DNA of 64,000 nucleotides from Streptomyces sp. NBC_00510 (GTDB lineage: Bacteria > Actinomycetota > Actinomycetes > Streptomycetales > Streptomycetaceae): NCBI GenBank assembly GCA_036013505.1, contig CP107851.1, forward strand, positions 8,604,001 through 8,668,000. Reading direction: 5' to 3'. Position numbers and translations under genes: made by a program. Position 1 is the stretch's first letter. Each line of letters begins with the position of its first letter. Positions 50,386 through 59,100 of the stretch are shown piece by piece. Under the pieces are notes generated by a model. It had not been told where the DNA came from and did no database searches. It worked only from the letters and a program-made list of their open reading frames with translations.

Positions 50386-53300
50386 ATGAGGCGAAGCTCA
50401 AGGAAGCGTCTCGGTAGACGCCTGGGCGCGGTGACCGTCGGTCTGACCGTCTTCGGCATGGTCGTGTCGACCACGGCGACCCAGGCCGCCGAGCCGACCC
50501 GGAAGTCGCCGCTTCCCGGGGTCGTACAGACGAACAGCCCGACGATGATCGCCAACGACGACCTGGCACGGATCGTCTCCGCGTCCGGCGGATCCGTCCC
50601 GGTGACGCTGATCACCGGCGACAAGGTGCACGTCGGCGTCGACGACGACGGCAAGCCCGTCGTCCGCGACATCGACAGCGCGGATCGGCCCGATGGACCC
50701 CCGGGCGTGTTCCACACCATCACCCGCCAGGGCAAGGTGTACGTCGTGCCGGACGACGCCCTCGCGCTGGTCGGCAAGGGACTGCTCGACTGGGGGCTCT
50801 TCGACCTGTCCCAGCTGGTGACCCTCGTCGCGGCGGGCAAGGGCGACGCGGTGCCGGTGCTCGTCACCTACACCGGAACGGCCGGCGCCGACAAGACCCG
50901 GAAGGTCGCCGGCGCGTCGGGCGGCAGGGCGCTCCCGAGCATCAACGGCCGCTCGATGAAAATCGCCGACGGCGGACGGTGGTGGCAGGGGGTACGGGGC
51001 AAGACGGACCCCACGTCCGCCGCCGCCCGGTCCGCCGGTTCCCTGGCCGGGGTCAAGAAGGTCTGGCTCAACGGCATGTCGCATGTCGACCTCGAGCAGT
51101 CGGTGCCGCAGATCGGCGCGCCCGTCGCCTGGGAGCGCGGCTACGACGGCACCGGCGTGACCGTGGCGGTGCTGGACACCGGTATCGACGCCACCCACCC
51201 GGACGTGTCCGGCAGCATCGCCGGGCAGGTCGACTTCACCGGCAGTCCCACGGGCACCAAGGACGGGCACGGACACGGCACCCACGTGGCGTCCACGGTC
51301 CTCGGCAGCGGTGCCGCGTCCAAGGGGCTGCGCAAGGGCGTCGCCCCCGGCGCCAAGCTGCTGGTCGGCAAGGTCTGCGACGACAACGGGCAGTGCCCCG
51401 ACGACGGGATCATCGCGGCCATGGACTGGGCCGCCCACTCGGGGGCCAAGGTCGTCAACATGAGCCTCGGCGGTGAACCCACCGACGGCACCGACCCGAT
51501 GAGCCAGGCGCTCAACGAGCTCAGCCGCGCCACCGGGACCCTGTTCGTGGTCGCGGCCGGAAACTCCGGCTTCGTCGCCCAGAAGGTCGTCTCCCCGGGC
51601 TCCGCCGACGACGCCCTGACCGTCGCGGCCGTCGACAAGAGCGGCGACATGGCCACCTTCTCCAACCGCGGACCGCGGATCGGGGACGGCGCCGCCAAGC
51701 CGGACATCGCGGCTCCGGGCGTCGACATCGTCGCGGCACGCGCCGCCGGCACGGCCATGGGCACTGTGGTGGACGAGTACTACACGTCGTCCAACGGGAC
51801 CTCGATGGCCACGCCCCACGTGGCCGGCGCCGCGGCCATCGTCGCCCAGCAGCACCCGGAGCTGACCGGTCAGCAGATCAAGGCGCTGCTGATGGACACC
51901 GCAAGCGACCTGGGGCACGACATGTACGCCCAGGGCAGGGGCCTGGTGGACCTGGCGACCGCGACCAATCCGCAGATCGTCCCGAAGGGGAACCTGAACT
52001 TCGGCCGCCTGGCCTACCCGCAGTCGGCGGTGACGAAGAAGATCACGTACACCAACCGCGGCGACAAGGCGACCACGTTGCATCTGACGATGCCGGTCTC
52101 CTTCGCCGACGGCAAGCCGGCCGCGGCAGGCCTGTTCACCCTCAGCACGGACACGGTGGTCGTTCCCGCAGGCGGGTCCGCCGAGGTGTCGGTGACGCTC
52201 GACGGCAGCGTGCTGGGCACGGACGGGGCCCACGGCGGCTACAACGGGCTGCTGAGCGCCCGTGACGACTCCGGCGCGATACGGCTGAGTTCGGGGATCC
52301 ACACCTTCGTCGAAGCCCAGAAGTTCCCGCTGACCCTGAACGTCGTGCCCCCGGCGGGTGCCACCGACGTCCGTTACGGCACCGCCACCTTCATGCCGGT
52401 CGACGACCAGGTCCACCTGCATGCGGGCCAGGTCTTCGAAGTCGGCGCGGACACCGTGACCGAGCAGCTCTTCCGCGGCACCTACGCGGTGCAGATGCCG
52501 GTCACCTGGCGGGACGCGACCGGCCAGTGGCAGCAGGCCCAGCCGATCGCACCGGAGGTGAGCCTCACCAAGGCGAGCACGGTCACGCTGGACCTGCGCA
52601 AGGCCAAGCCGCTGAGCGTGCAGTACCCGGAGTCCACCGAGACCTACAACGCGACCGACGTCGTCAACCGGGTCTCCGCGACCGGGGCATGGACGACGGG
52701 CACGGCGCTCACGTACGACTACAAGGCCGGCGAGCCGAACTGGTGGGTGCTGCCCACCGGAAAGGTGAGCGAGGGCACCTTCACCCACGACTTCTACAGC
52801 TCGCGGACGACTCCCGTCGTCACCATGCGCGCCACCGGCGGCGGTGCCCCCTCCAGCCTGTCCGCCCGCTACGTGACCCCGGACGGCGGGCTGACCGAGA
52901 CGCAGGCGTGGCTGCGGGACAACGGGGACCCGAGCACCCGCGAAGCCGCGATCCAGGTTCCCCGCCTGCCGGTCAAGGGACACCTGCCGGTGGTCCACGC
53001 CGGCACCGGGACCGCCGCCGAACTCGCGGACGTCGACGCCCGGGGCAAGCTCGTACTCCTCACGCCGACCGACATCTGTCAGGGCACCTGCGACTACGCG
53101 AAGCTCCGGGACGAGCGGGTGGCGGCCGCTGCCACAGCCGGGGCCGTCGGCGTGCTGGTCGCGGCACCGGGCCTCACTTCGCTGGGCCGCCCCTCGGAGT
53201 TGGACCAGTGCGTGGACGGGCCGCAGAGCTGCCCGGCGATCCAGCCGTACGCCGCACTGCCCATCGTGAGCGTGCCCTACGCCGAGGCCGAAGGCCTGAT

Positions 53301-54048
53301 CAAGCGGATCAAGGCCGACCGGAAGCACGTCGAGATCAGCCTCGGCGGCAGCGTCGTGCCGAGGGCGTACGCCGCCAGGTACCACGACGAGGGACAGATC
53401 CGGCCGAACGCCTACAAGGCCGGAAAGGGCGATCTGGACCGGGTCGACCTCTCCTTCCACGCGTCACGCCCCGGTGAGGTGCACCAGCTGAGCTGGAGGC
53501 AGTCCCTCCAGGCCACCCCCGTCACGTCGCAGGTGTCCCTGCCGCACCCGGCCACGCGGCAGACCATGACCACCTTCGTCAAGCAGGAGGACAACGCGAT
53601 CAGCCGGTTCACCGCCTCCTGGGCCGAGGTCGGAGCGGACTCCTTCCTGGCGCACAACCGCACCGAGATGAACGACATGGTCCTCACCGGCAGGGACGAG
53701 ATCCACTGGAACTCGGGGCCCGCCGTACCGGGGGCCGTGCCACAGGTGCGGACCGAGTCCGGCTTCTCGGTCGAGGCCGGACCGTGCTCGGGCTGCCGGC
53801 AGGGCGACACCTTCTACCCCACCGTCTACCTGACGGGCAGCGGCGGCGGCCGCCAGGCCCTGATCGGCATCGTCGACGACGAGCTGCTCCAGCACGAGTT
53901 CCTCGAGATCCCCTCCTGCGGGACGGTTCCCTCGCCCACCATTCCGAACCTCGACTCCACCTGCGACTTCAAGCTGCTGAACGCGTCCGGTGACGAGATC
54001 GAGCGTCACACGCAGCACCTCCCGGACGAGACCTGGGCGACCCTGTGA
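50386..54048 (+). CDS. Secreted S8 family serine protease (subtilase) with PA domain
   Basis: 1220 residues. Signal peptide (RRLGAVTVGLTVFGMVVSTT), a propeptide to about residue 215, and the catalytic domain at about 240-540: Asp in VTVAVLDTGIDATHPD, His in GHGHGTHVASTVLG, Ser in SSNGTSMATPHVAGAAAI, with VVAAGNSG as oxyanion region. Beta-rich domains follow, with a PA-like insertion (GKLVLLTPTDICQGTCDY, AGAVGVLVAAPG) around 880-950. ATG 50386 has AGGAG 9 bases upstream. Related Streptomyces subtilases go on with a C-terminal beta domain (WTFxSA...RYDxxLDxxN...DGGxTW); here the gene stops and that domain is encoded as the next gene. Confidence 0.95.
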   Translation: MRRSSRKRLGRRLGAVTVGLTVFGMVVSTTATQAAEPTRKSPLPGVVQTNSPTMIANDDLARIVSASGGSVPVTLITGDKVHVGVDDDGKPVVRDIDSADRPDGPPGVFHTITRQGKVYVVPDDALALVGKGLLDWGLFDLSQLVTLVAAGKGDAVPVLVTYTGTAGADKTRKVAGASGGRALPSINGRSMKIADGGRWWQGVRGKTDPTSAAARSAGSLAGVKKVWLNGMSHVDLEQSVPQIGAPVAWERGYDGTGVTVAVLDTGIDATHPDVSGSIAGQVDFTGSPTGTKDGHGHGTHVASTVLGSGAASKGLRKGVAPGAKLLVGKVCDDNGQCPDDGIIAAMDWAAHSGAKVVNMSLGGEPTDGTDPMSQALNELSRATGTLFVVAAGNSGFVAQKVVSPGSADDALTVAAVDKSGDMATFSNRGPRIGDGAAKPDIAAPGVDIVAARAAGTAMGTVVDEYYTSSNGTSMATPHVAGAAAIVAQQHPELTGQQIKALLMDTASDLGHDMYAQGRGLVDLATATNPQIVPKGNLNFGRLAYPQSAVTKKITYTNRGDKATTLHLTMPVSFADGKPAAAGLFTLSTDTVVVPAGGSAEVSVTLDGSVLGTDGAHGGYNGLLSARDDSGAIRLSSGIHTFVEAQKFPLTLNVVPPAGATDVRYGTATFMPVDDQVHLHAGQVFEVGADTVTEQLFRGTYAVQMPVTWRDATGQWQQAQPIAPEVSLTKASTVTLDLRKAKPLSVQYPESTETYNATDVVNRVSATGAWTTGTALTYDYKAGEPNWWVLPTGKVSEGTFTHDFYSSRTTPVVTMRATGGGAPSSLSARYVTPDGGLTETQAWLRDNGDPSTREAAIQVPRLPVKGHLPVVHAGTGTAAELADVDARGKLVLLTPTDICQGTCDYAKLRDERVAAAATAGAVGVLVAAPGLTSLGRPSELDQCVDGPQSCPAIQPYAALPIVSVPYAEAEGLIKRIKADRKHVEISLGGSVVPRAYAARYHDEGQIRPNAYKAGKGDLDRVDLSFHASRPGEVHQLSWRQSLQATPVTSQVSLPHPATRQTMTTFVKQEDNAISRFTASWAEVGADSFLAHNRTEMNDMVLTGRDEIHWNSGPAVPGAVPQVRTESGFSVEAGPCSGCRQGDTFYPTVYLTGSGGGRQALIGIVDDELLQHEFLEIPSCGTVPSPTIPNLDSTCDFKLLNASGDEIERHTQHLPDETWATL

Positions 54049-54080
54049 TGGCACTCGACACCGCTAAGGAGACCGACACG

Positions 54081-54689
54081 ATGAACACCCCTGTGCCATC
54101 GGCACGGCGCCGCAGAGGGGCCCTCGTGGTGCTCGCAGCCGCGGCGATGCTGGCGCTCTCCGGCTGCAAGGGCGGTGACCTCGTCTCCTACGACCTTCCG
54201 GCGAAGTCGGCCCGGTACACGTTCGAGACGGAGACCAACGACGTCAAGACGGTGTGGCAGTACACCTCCGCCAAGGCGACCAAGGACGACGCCCCGAAGC
54301 TGAGCCCGTGCATCGGTGAGGTGGTCGGCAGCAACCAGGCGGCCTGCCGCCCGGAGCCGCTGATCTTCCTGCGCTACGACTTCGATCTGGCCCTGGACAA
54401 CACCGTCAAGGCCGGGGAGAACCACGAGATCACCGTCGTCGGCTACTACCAGGAAAGCCTCACGGCCCTGCCCAAGGTGACGTCCCTGAAGGCGGAGACC
54501 ACCTTCGACGGGGGCAAGACCTGGCACCCGGCGACCACCCGGGCCACCGGAAAGGACACCTTCACCACGACGATCAAGAACCCTCGGCGGGACCAGGCCG
54601 CCAAGGGCGTCGGACTGCGGATCAGCGCGACCGACAGCAAGGGCAACACCGTCAGGCAGACCATCCCCACCGCGTACACGCTGCGCTGA
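54081..54689 (+). CDS. Lipoprotein resembling the detached C-terminal domain of S8 proteases
   Basis: 202 residues. Lipoprotein signal (ALVVLAAAAMLALSGC, lipobox LSGC at about residue 27). The mature part contains KTVWQYTSA, FLRYDFDLALDNTVKAG and LKAETTFDGGKTWHPA, the sequence of pieces found at the C-terminal end of many long Streptomyces S8 proteases. ATG 54081 has AAGGAG 7 bases upstream and is 32 bp after the protease stop, so the two are co-transcribed. Likely a membrane-anchored partner or anchor for the protease. A 20-bp-arm hairpin follows. Confidence 0.85.
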   Translation: MNTPVPSARRRRGALVVLAAAAMLALSGCKGGDLVSYDLPAKSARYTFETETNDVKTVWQYTSAKATKDDAPKLSPCIGEVVGSNQAACRPEPLIFLRYDFDLALDNTVKAGENHEITVVGYYQESLTALPKVTSLKAETTFDGGKTWHPATTRATGKDTFTTTIKNPRRDQAAKGVGLRISATDSKGNTVRQTIPTAYTLR

Positions 54690-54711
54690 CGGGCACGGCC
54701 GGGAACACCTG

Positions 54712-54752
54712 AACAGGGCGGGGCGAGACCGGGTCTCGCCCCGCCCTGTTCG
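54712..54752. terminator. Bidirectional terminator hairpin (20-bp arms)
   Basis: The arm 54712-54731 (GAACAGGGCGGGGCGAGACC) is perfectly complementary to 54733-54752. It sits between convergent genes ending at 54689 and 54765. Confidence 0.85.
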
Positions 54753-54764
54753 GGCTGTGGACGT

Positions 54765-55154
54765 CTACGGCTGGGGCCACAGGGGTTTCTGCACCTGCAG
54801 ATCCACGACCGACACCCACTCCGCCGACGGGATGGCCCGCTCTACGACGAACCACTCGTCGGGGCGCTCCCCGAAGTGCGTCGCCGTCAGCACGTGGACG
54901 GTCTGGGCCGGCAGCCTGGTGCCCGCCCACGCGTGCCACCGTTGCGCCTCCGGGGCCGGCACTTCCACGGTGAACCGCACCGTGCAGTCCCGGAAGGGCC
55001 CGGGGAGCGAGGCGGGGCTGGGATCGGACGTGAGGTGCACGGTCCCCGCCAGCTCCTGCCTGTCCTCCTGAGCCGTCGGCCAGGTCGCCTTGATCTCTGC
55101 GTCTGCCAGGATCAGCGGCCACAGCTCCGGCCGCGTGAAGTGGAAAAGCAGCAT
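54765..55154 (-). CDS. Hypothetical protein, possibly ADP-ribosyltransferase-like
   Basis: 129 residues from ATG 55154. The beginning MLLFHFTRPELWPLILADAE and the later GTVHLTSDPSP resemble the first strand-helix and the H-x-T block of RNA 2'-phosphotransferase/ART-like folds, while FTVEVPAPEAQRWHAW and EWFVVERAIPSAEWVSV would be later strands. This is a weak pattern only; the catalytic Glu cannot be assigned. No neighbours on the same strand. Confidence 0.6.
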   Translation of the reverse strand: MLLFHFTRPELWPLILADAEIKATWPTAQEDRQELAGTVHLTSDPSPASLPGPFRDCTVRFTVEVPAPEAQRWHAWAGTRLPAQTVHVLTATHFGERPDEWFVVERAIPSAEWVSVVDLQVQKPLWPQP

Positions 55155-55267
55155 GCCAGGATTCTATTGGGTGCTCGGAGCCCGTGTTCCCACCGGCGAC
55201 CGGGCCGCCCGTCCCGTGCCACGGGACGAAGCGCCACATCAGAATCGCAGCTCCTACGATTCCGGCC

Positions 55268-55768
55268 ATGGCACGCTTCGAGGACCTTCGCCGCTCCCTC
55301 TGGGACACCGAGAGCCGGTACGGAATTCAGGAGCCCCTGACCGACCGGTTGATCGTGGAGGCCGAGCGCTCGCTGGGCGTCACGGTCCCTGGTTCCCTGC
55401 TCGATCTGCTGCGCCATCAGAACGGAGGCGCGGTGGCGGCCGACCGGAACGCCTTCCCCACGAGCGGGCCGACCTCGTGGAGTGCCGATCACGTCCCGGT
55501 CGACCTCCTCATGGGCATCGGGCACCGCGCGGCGGCACTCTCCATGCTCGACGGTCCGTACCTGGTCCGGGAATGGGGGCTCCCGACCGCGGTGGTGCTG
55601 GTCTCGGGCGACGGCCCCTGCTGGATCGGGCTGGACTACCGGGTCTGCGGGCAGCACGGGGAGCCTTCCGTGACCTGGTTCGACGCGGAACTCGAAACGG
55701 AGTTGCACCTCGCCCCGGACTTCCGGTCCTTCATAGAGGGGCTGACGCGTGAGCCCGGAAGCCTGTGA
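55268..55768 (+). CDS. SMI1/KNR4 (SUKH) family protein
   Basis: 166 residues from ATG 55268. The SUKH pattern is present: LTDRLIVEAERSLGVTVPGSLLDLLRHQNGG, then PTSWSADHVPVDLLMGIGH, REWGLPTAVVLVSGDGPCWIGLDYR and VTWFDAE. SUKH proteins are often immunity proteins against polymorphic toxins, but standalone members without toxin neighbours, like this one, are also common. No toxin gene seen nearby. Confidence 0.85.
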   Translation: MARFEDLRRSLWDTESRYGIQEPLTDRLIVEAERSLGVTVPGSLLDLLRHQNGGAVAADRNAFPTSGPTSWSADHVPVDLLMGIGHRAAALSMLDGPYLVREWGLPTAVVLVSGDGPCWIGLDYRVCGQHGEPSVTWFDAELETELHLAPDFRSFIEGLTREPGSL

Positions 55769-55952
55769 CGGGCCAAGAGCCGTCCCGTCATTGATCTCCG
55801 TCACGGTATGGTCCCGGGGCTCCGAAGCCGTGATCACACCAGACGCCGCGAGTTCGTTCCACTCGTCACCGGGCGTCCCGCGCACGGCAGTTCTGGACGG
55901 CCGGTCTCACGGAACCATGAGCGGCGCTCCTCACCGGCCCAGGTGACCTGAG

Positions 55953-56480
55953 TCAGCCGAAGAGGGCAACGAGTCCATTCACCCAGATCGCGAGGAACAC
56001 AAGGGCCGCCACCAGGCAGCCGACGCCCGCCAGCACACCGCCGACCGACCACGGCTCGGAGGGCGCCTCGTGCTGCTCATCCAGGCTGTCCCGGTAGGAG
56101 GCGGGGTCGTCCCAGTTGACGGGGTGCCCCACTTCCTCGGTGCAGGCGGTCCGTACCGCGACCAGTTGCCCCTGCGCGAAGGCGGTGGCGGCCATCGCTT
56201 CGGGACCGTGCCAGGCGAGGGCCTTCATCCGCCGTCCGGGAGACCCGTACCGCGCCTCGAAGGCGGCGGTCTCGTCGGCGTCCCGGTCATCTTCAAGGTA
56301 CATCCAGCGCCCAGCCTCGGCGGCGTCGCCGTAGAGCCGGTACACCTCGGCCAGACGGCGGCGGAGCGTCAGGTTGTGCGGGAAGGACGAGATGAGACCG
56401 CGCAAGCGCTGACGCGCGACGGGGACCCGGCCGGCGGCCAGGTCTACATCGATGCGGGCAAGGGTCTCTCCCAGAGGCAT
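55953..56480 (-). CDS. DUF6584 protein (TPR-like, one C-terminal membrane helix)
   Basis: 175 residues from ATG 56480. The N-terminal half is a helical repeat (TLARIDVDLAAGRVPVARQRLRGL, HNLTLRRRLAEVYRLYGDAAEAGRWMYL), matching the DUF6584 pattern; residues about 148-170 form a membrane helix (GGVLAGVGCLVAALVFLAIWV). Role unknown; probably membrane-bound with the repeat in the cytoplasm. Confidence 0.82.
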   Translation of the reverse strand: MPLGETLARIDVDLAAGRVPVARQRLRGLISSFPHNLTLRRRLAEVYRLYGDAAEAGRWMYLEDDRDADETAAFEARYGSPGRRMKALAWHGPEAMAATAFAQGQLVAVRTACTEEVGHPVNWDDPASYRDSLDEQHEAPSEPWSVGGVLAGVGCLVAALVFLAIWVNGLVALFG

Positions 56481-56727
56481 GAACGCATGATCGGGTACCG
56501 CACTGACCTACGTCGACTTGGTTTGTCGCTCAGCACCCGCTCGCACTCAACGGCATCGGCCGAACCTCACCGGGACGGGACACCGCCAGTTGCGGGACGG
56601 CCCTTGCACGCCTCGTGGTCGAAGGCACGCGGGCGGCCGCCGTCGCGGCCCTGGCCCTCGACGAGTTGGCCCGGTCCGCCAGGACCACGAGGGGCCGACG
56701 GCGGCCGTCCGGCACTACGCTGCACGC

Positions 56728-57546
56728 GTGATCGAGTATGCCAACGTACGGCTCGCCGACCTTCTCGACCGCCGTGCGGACGGGCACGAGCCCGCGCCGG
56801 AGGCGGTGCTCGCCGCGCTGTTCGAGGGCGGGGTGTTCGTTCCCGTCACCGACACCGGATCGGTGATGTTCCTCCCTGACGACGAGCAGCCGCCCACGCT
56901 GCTCGGGTTCACCGACGCGGCGCTCGGAGCGCAACTGCTGCCGGCGGCGGCCGGGATGGTGCACTGCGACGCGGCGCGGCTGAGGGACATCCTGGAGAAG
57001 ACCGGCGTCGCCGTGCTCGGGGTCCGCTCCGGAAACGGGCAGGCGATCTTGGCCGAGCAGGTGCTGCGGGACTGGGCGGCCTACGGGCCCGGGGCGGAAA
57101 TGAAGCTCGAATGGTCCACCGACCCAGTGGCGGTCGCCCTGCGCGACGCACTGGTTCGGCGGATCCGCGAGTTCCCCGCTGTCCGTTCGGTCTGGGTGGC
57201 GCAGGTCCAGTGGCAGGACGGCGGCGAGGAACACCTGATGCTGCACATCGCCGTGGACGAGGACCTGCCCTCGGCCTCCGCGGGCCGCCTGACGCAGATT
57301 TTGCTCCGCGAGGAAGTGAAGCTCGGCCGGAGACACCCGAAGGTCGGGATGCTCGCCCTGAACACCACCACTCACGCCGACGCCATCGCCCAACTGGACC
57401 GCCAGGGCCTGGACACGGTGCGCCACGACGTCGAGTCGGGTCAGGTACAGGTGATCTCCCGGGAGTACGACGACCCGTCGGTGGCCTCGGCGGACGGCGC
57501 CGCGACCCGGCGCTGGGCCAAGCTCCGCAGGTTCGGCCGCTCCTGA
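56728..57546 (+). CDS. SseB family protein (enhanced serine sensitivity)
   Basis: 272 residues. N-terminal SseB domain (NVRLADLLDRRADGH, VLAALFEGGVFVPVTDTGSVMFLPD) and C-terminal SseB domain (RDALVRRIREFPAVRSVWVAQVQWQDGGEEHLMLHIAVDED). GTG 56728 follows a -10-like TACGCT (56716-56721) by 6 bases, indicating a leaderless mRNA; the open frame to 56518 upstream is not coding-like. SseB proteins have an unclear role, first seen as serine-sensitivity factors in E. coli; in actinobacteria they also occur near type VII secretion genes, not seen here. Confidence 0.87.
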   Translation: MIEYANVRLADLLDRRADGHEPAPEAVLAALFEGGVFVPVTDTGSVMFLPDDEQPPTLLGFTDAALGAQLLPAAAGMVHCDAARLRDILEKTGVAVLGVRSGNGQAILAEQVLRDWAAYGPGAEMKLEWSTDPVAVALRDALVRRIREFPAVRSVWVAQVQWQDGGEEHLMLHIAVDEDLPSASAGRLTQILLREEVKLGRRHPKVGMLALNTTTHADAIAQLDRQGLDTVRHDVESGQVQVISREYDDPSVASADGAATRRWAKLRRFGRS

Positions 57547-57569
57547 GGGCCTGGCCCAGGGCGAGGAGA

Positions 57570-57602
57570 GTATACCTAGAGTGTATACGTGATGTGTATA
57601 GT
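57570..57602 (+). promoter_or_regulatory. Triple GTATAC repeat overlapping a leaderless promoter
   Basis: GTATAC (57570), GTATAC (57583) and GTATAG (57596) are spaced exactly 13 bp apart. The last overlaps TATAGT (57597-57602), a -10 that ends 8 bases before the ATG at 57611. This is a typical place for a repressor, and GTATAC halves are known for YtrA-type GntR regulators; no such gene is in the window. Confidence 0.7.
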
Positions 57603-57610
57603 GCTGCCGC

Positions 57611-58252
57611 ATGGCTACCGCACTCGCGTCACGGTCCGTCAACCACCGCCTCACCGTCCTTGCCGTCCTCGCCGTCACCGTGGCCTTCGGTTTGCTGCTC
57701 GGCTGGGCCACCTATGCCCTGCACGGGACGACACCCTTGCTGGAACGGGCGACCAACTCGTCGTCGACGTGGATCATCTGGACCGCCGCGGCCGGTGCGC
57801 TGATGCGGGTTCGCTCCCATGCCGTCTGGGGCGGCGCGGCGATGATGCTCGCCACCTGCTGCGGCTACTACACGGCATCCACGCTCGGGGACACCTTCGG
57901 TGCCGGCGGGCTCGGAACCGCCGCTGTGTGGGGCGCGGCAGGACTGGCCGGAGGGCCCCTGCTGGGGTGGGCGGGCTGGACCGTGCGGCGCGGACGGGGC
58001 GACGTACGGGCCGTGGCCGGGGCCGTCATCGCCATGGTGGTGCCGGGGGAGGGGCTCTGGCTGGGCCTGGTACTCCACTACTGGGGAGAGGCGGCCGTCT
58101 TCCTGGCCGTCGGCGCGCTGCTCACCGTCCTCCTGACCGTCTACCTGGCGCGCGCCGGGGTGCGTCGCTACTGGCTGTGCGCCGCACTCGCGCCAGTGGG
58201 TGCTGCCGTCTTCCACCTGGCGGAGGTCTTCGTCCTCGACGCCCTCCTCTGA
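57611..58252 (+). CDS. DUF6518 membrane protein
   Basis: 213 residues with about six hydrophobic helices (LTVLAVLAVTVAFGLLLGWA, WIIWTAAAGALM, AVWGAAGLAGGPLLGWAGW, AVIAMVVPGEGLWLGLVLHY, AVFLAVGALLTVLLTVYLA, YWLCAALAPVGAAVFHLAE). The pattern, with VPGEGLWLG, fits DUF6518. ATG 57611 has no Shine-Dalgarno and lies 8 bases after TATAGT, so the mRNA is probably leaderless and controlled by the triple GTATAC site. Function unknown. Confidence 0.82.
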   Translation: MATALASRSVNHRLTVLAVLAVTVAFGLLLGWATYALHGTTPLLERATNSSSTWIIWTAAAGALMRVRSHAVWGGAAMMLATCCGYYTASTLGDTFGAGGLGTAAVWGAAGLAGGPLLGWAGWTVRRGRGDVRAVAGAVIAMVVPGEGLWLGLVLHYWGEAAVFLAVGALLTVLLTVYLARAGVRRYWLCAALAPVGAAVFHLAEVFVLDALL

Positions 58253-58319
58253 CCGGTCCGGCCGCTTGCCGCAGCGCGACCCAGGTGCCGGTCTGCCCGA
58301 GGGTCGATCCGCGGTCGAT

Positions 58320-59081
58320 TTACGAATGGAATCTGACCCTGACCATGTAGGAGTCGGGGTCGAGGGCCGTCGACAGATAGTTGTCCGCGAAAACGAAATA
58401 TTCGTCGTCGATGGGATGGCCTTCACCGGGCGAGGTCAGCAACGTACCGTCGATCCACCTTCCGTCGAGTGTCAGTAGCACGTTCGTCGGGATGGCATGC
58501 GCGACCTCCAGTCGGATGAACCGGTTCGGGTCGTCCCCGAAGTGCCCCAACGGATCACCGAGCATCGGGCGAAGGCCTGCCGCCTCGAGAACCCCGTGCA
58601 AGCGCTTGACGAGGGACTGGTTCCTGTAGTCGACGGAAGCCTGGTGAAACGAGTACTTTCCCTCGGAGGACCTGGCGCGTTCGTGGAGGGAACCTATCGT
58701 CTGAAAAGCCGGGTACCGCAGTCTGGCGTACCTCCACTCCTCCCAGGCCTCCTCGGCGCGGATGGCTACCGCAGACCGAGCCCCCTCAAGGTCGAGGAGA
58801 GCCACCGGGCCGCCATCACACAGCGAGGGCCGCCACGTCCTGGACTCACCGTTCGAGAACACCGGGTTGCGAATGATCCTCGGATCGCTCTCGCTCCCGG
58901 CCCGTACGGGAAGACCTTTCCGATCGTGCCCTCCGAATACATGCCACCAGTCCCATCGGCCTTGCGAGACGGGTACGTCCTCCCGATTCATGTCGAACTT
59001 CGACATGGCTGCGGAAAGTGCGTCCTGAACATCGCCGACGTGAGTCGGCGGAAGGCATACCGTCACGACATCTCTGGACAC
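58320..59081 (-). CDS. Hypothetical protein
   Basis: 253 residues from GTG 59081. Starts VVTVCLPPTHVGDVQDALSA and contains RWDWWHVFGGHDRKG and VALLDLEGARSAVAIRAEEA; the C-terminus is DPDSYMVRVRFHS. Coding bias is good but milder than in its neighbours (more A/T third positions). No signal peptide or membrane helix. I recognise no named family. It lies 19 bp upstream of the response-regulator stop region, on the same strand, downstream genes being the two-component system only by position. Confidence 0.75.
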   Translation of the reverse strand: MSRDVVTVCLPPTHVGDVQDALSAAMSKFDMNREDVPVSQGRWDWWHVFGGHDRKGLPVRAGSESDPRIIRNPVFSNGESRTWRPSLCDGGPVALLDLEGARSAVAIRAEEAWEEWRYARLRYPAFQTIGSLHERARSSEGKYSFHQASVDYRNQSLVKRLHGVLEAAGLRPMLGDPLGHFGDDPNRFIRLEVAHAIPTNVLLTLDGRWIDGTLLTSPGEGHPIDDEYFVFADNYLSTALDPDSYMVRVRFHS

Positions 59082-59100
59082 GAGCTCCCCTGATGCATCC

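Noticed and set aside
50398..53460. A 1020-codon frame antisense to the subtilase gene
   Set aside because: Same effect of GC-bias; sequence is low-complexity and no domain is seen.
55268..55768. Polymorphic-toxin immunity locus
   Set aside because: A SUKH protein is present but no toxin, WXG or RHS gene accompanies it.
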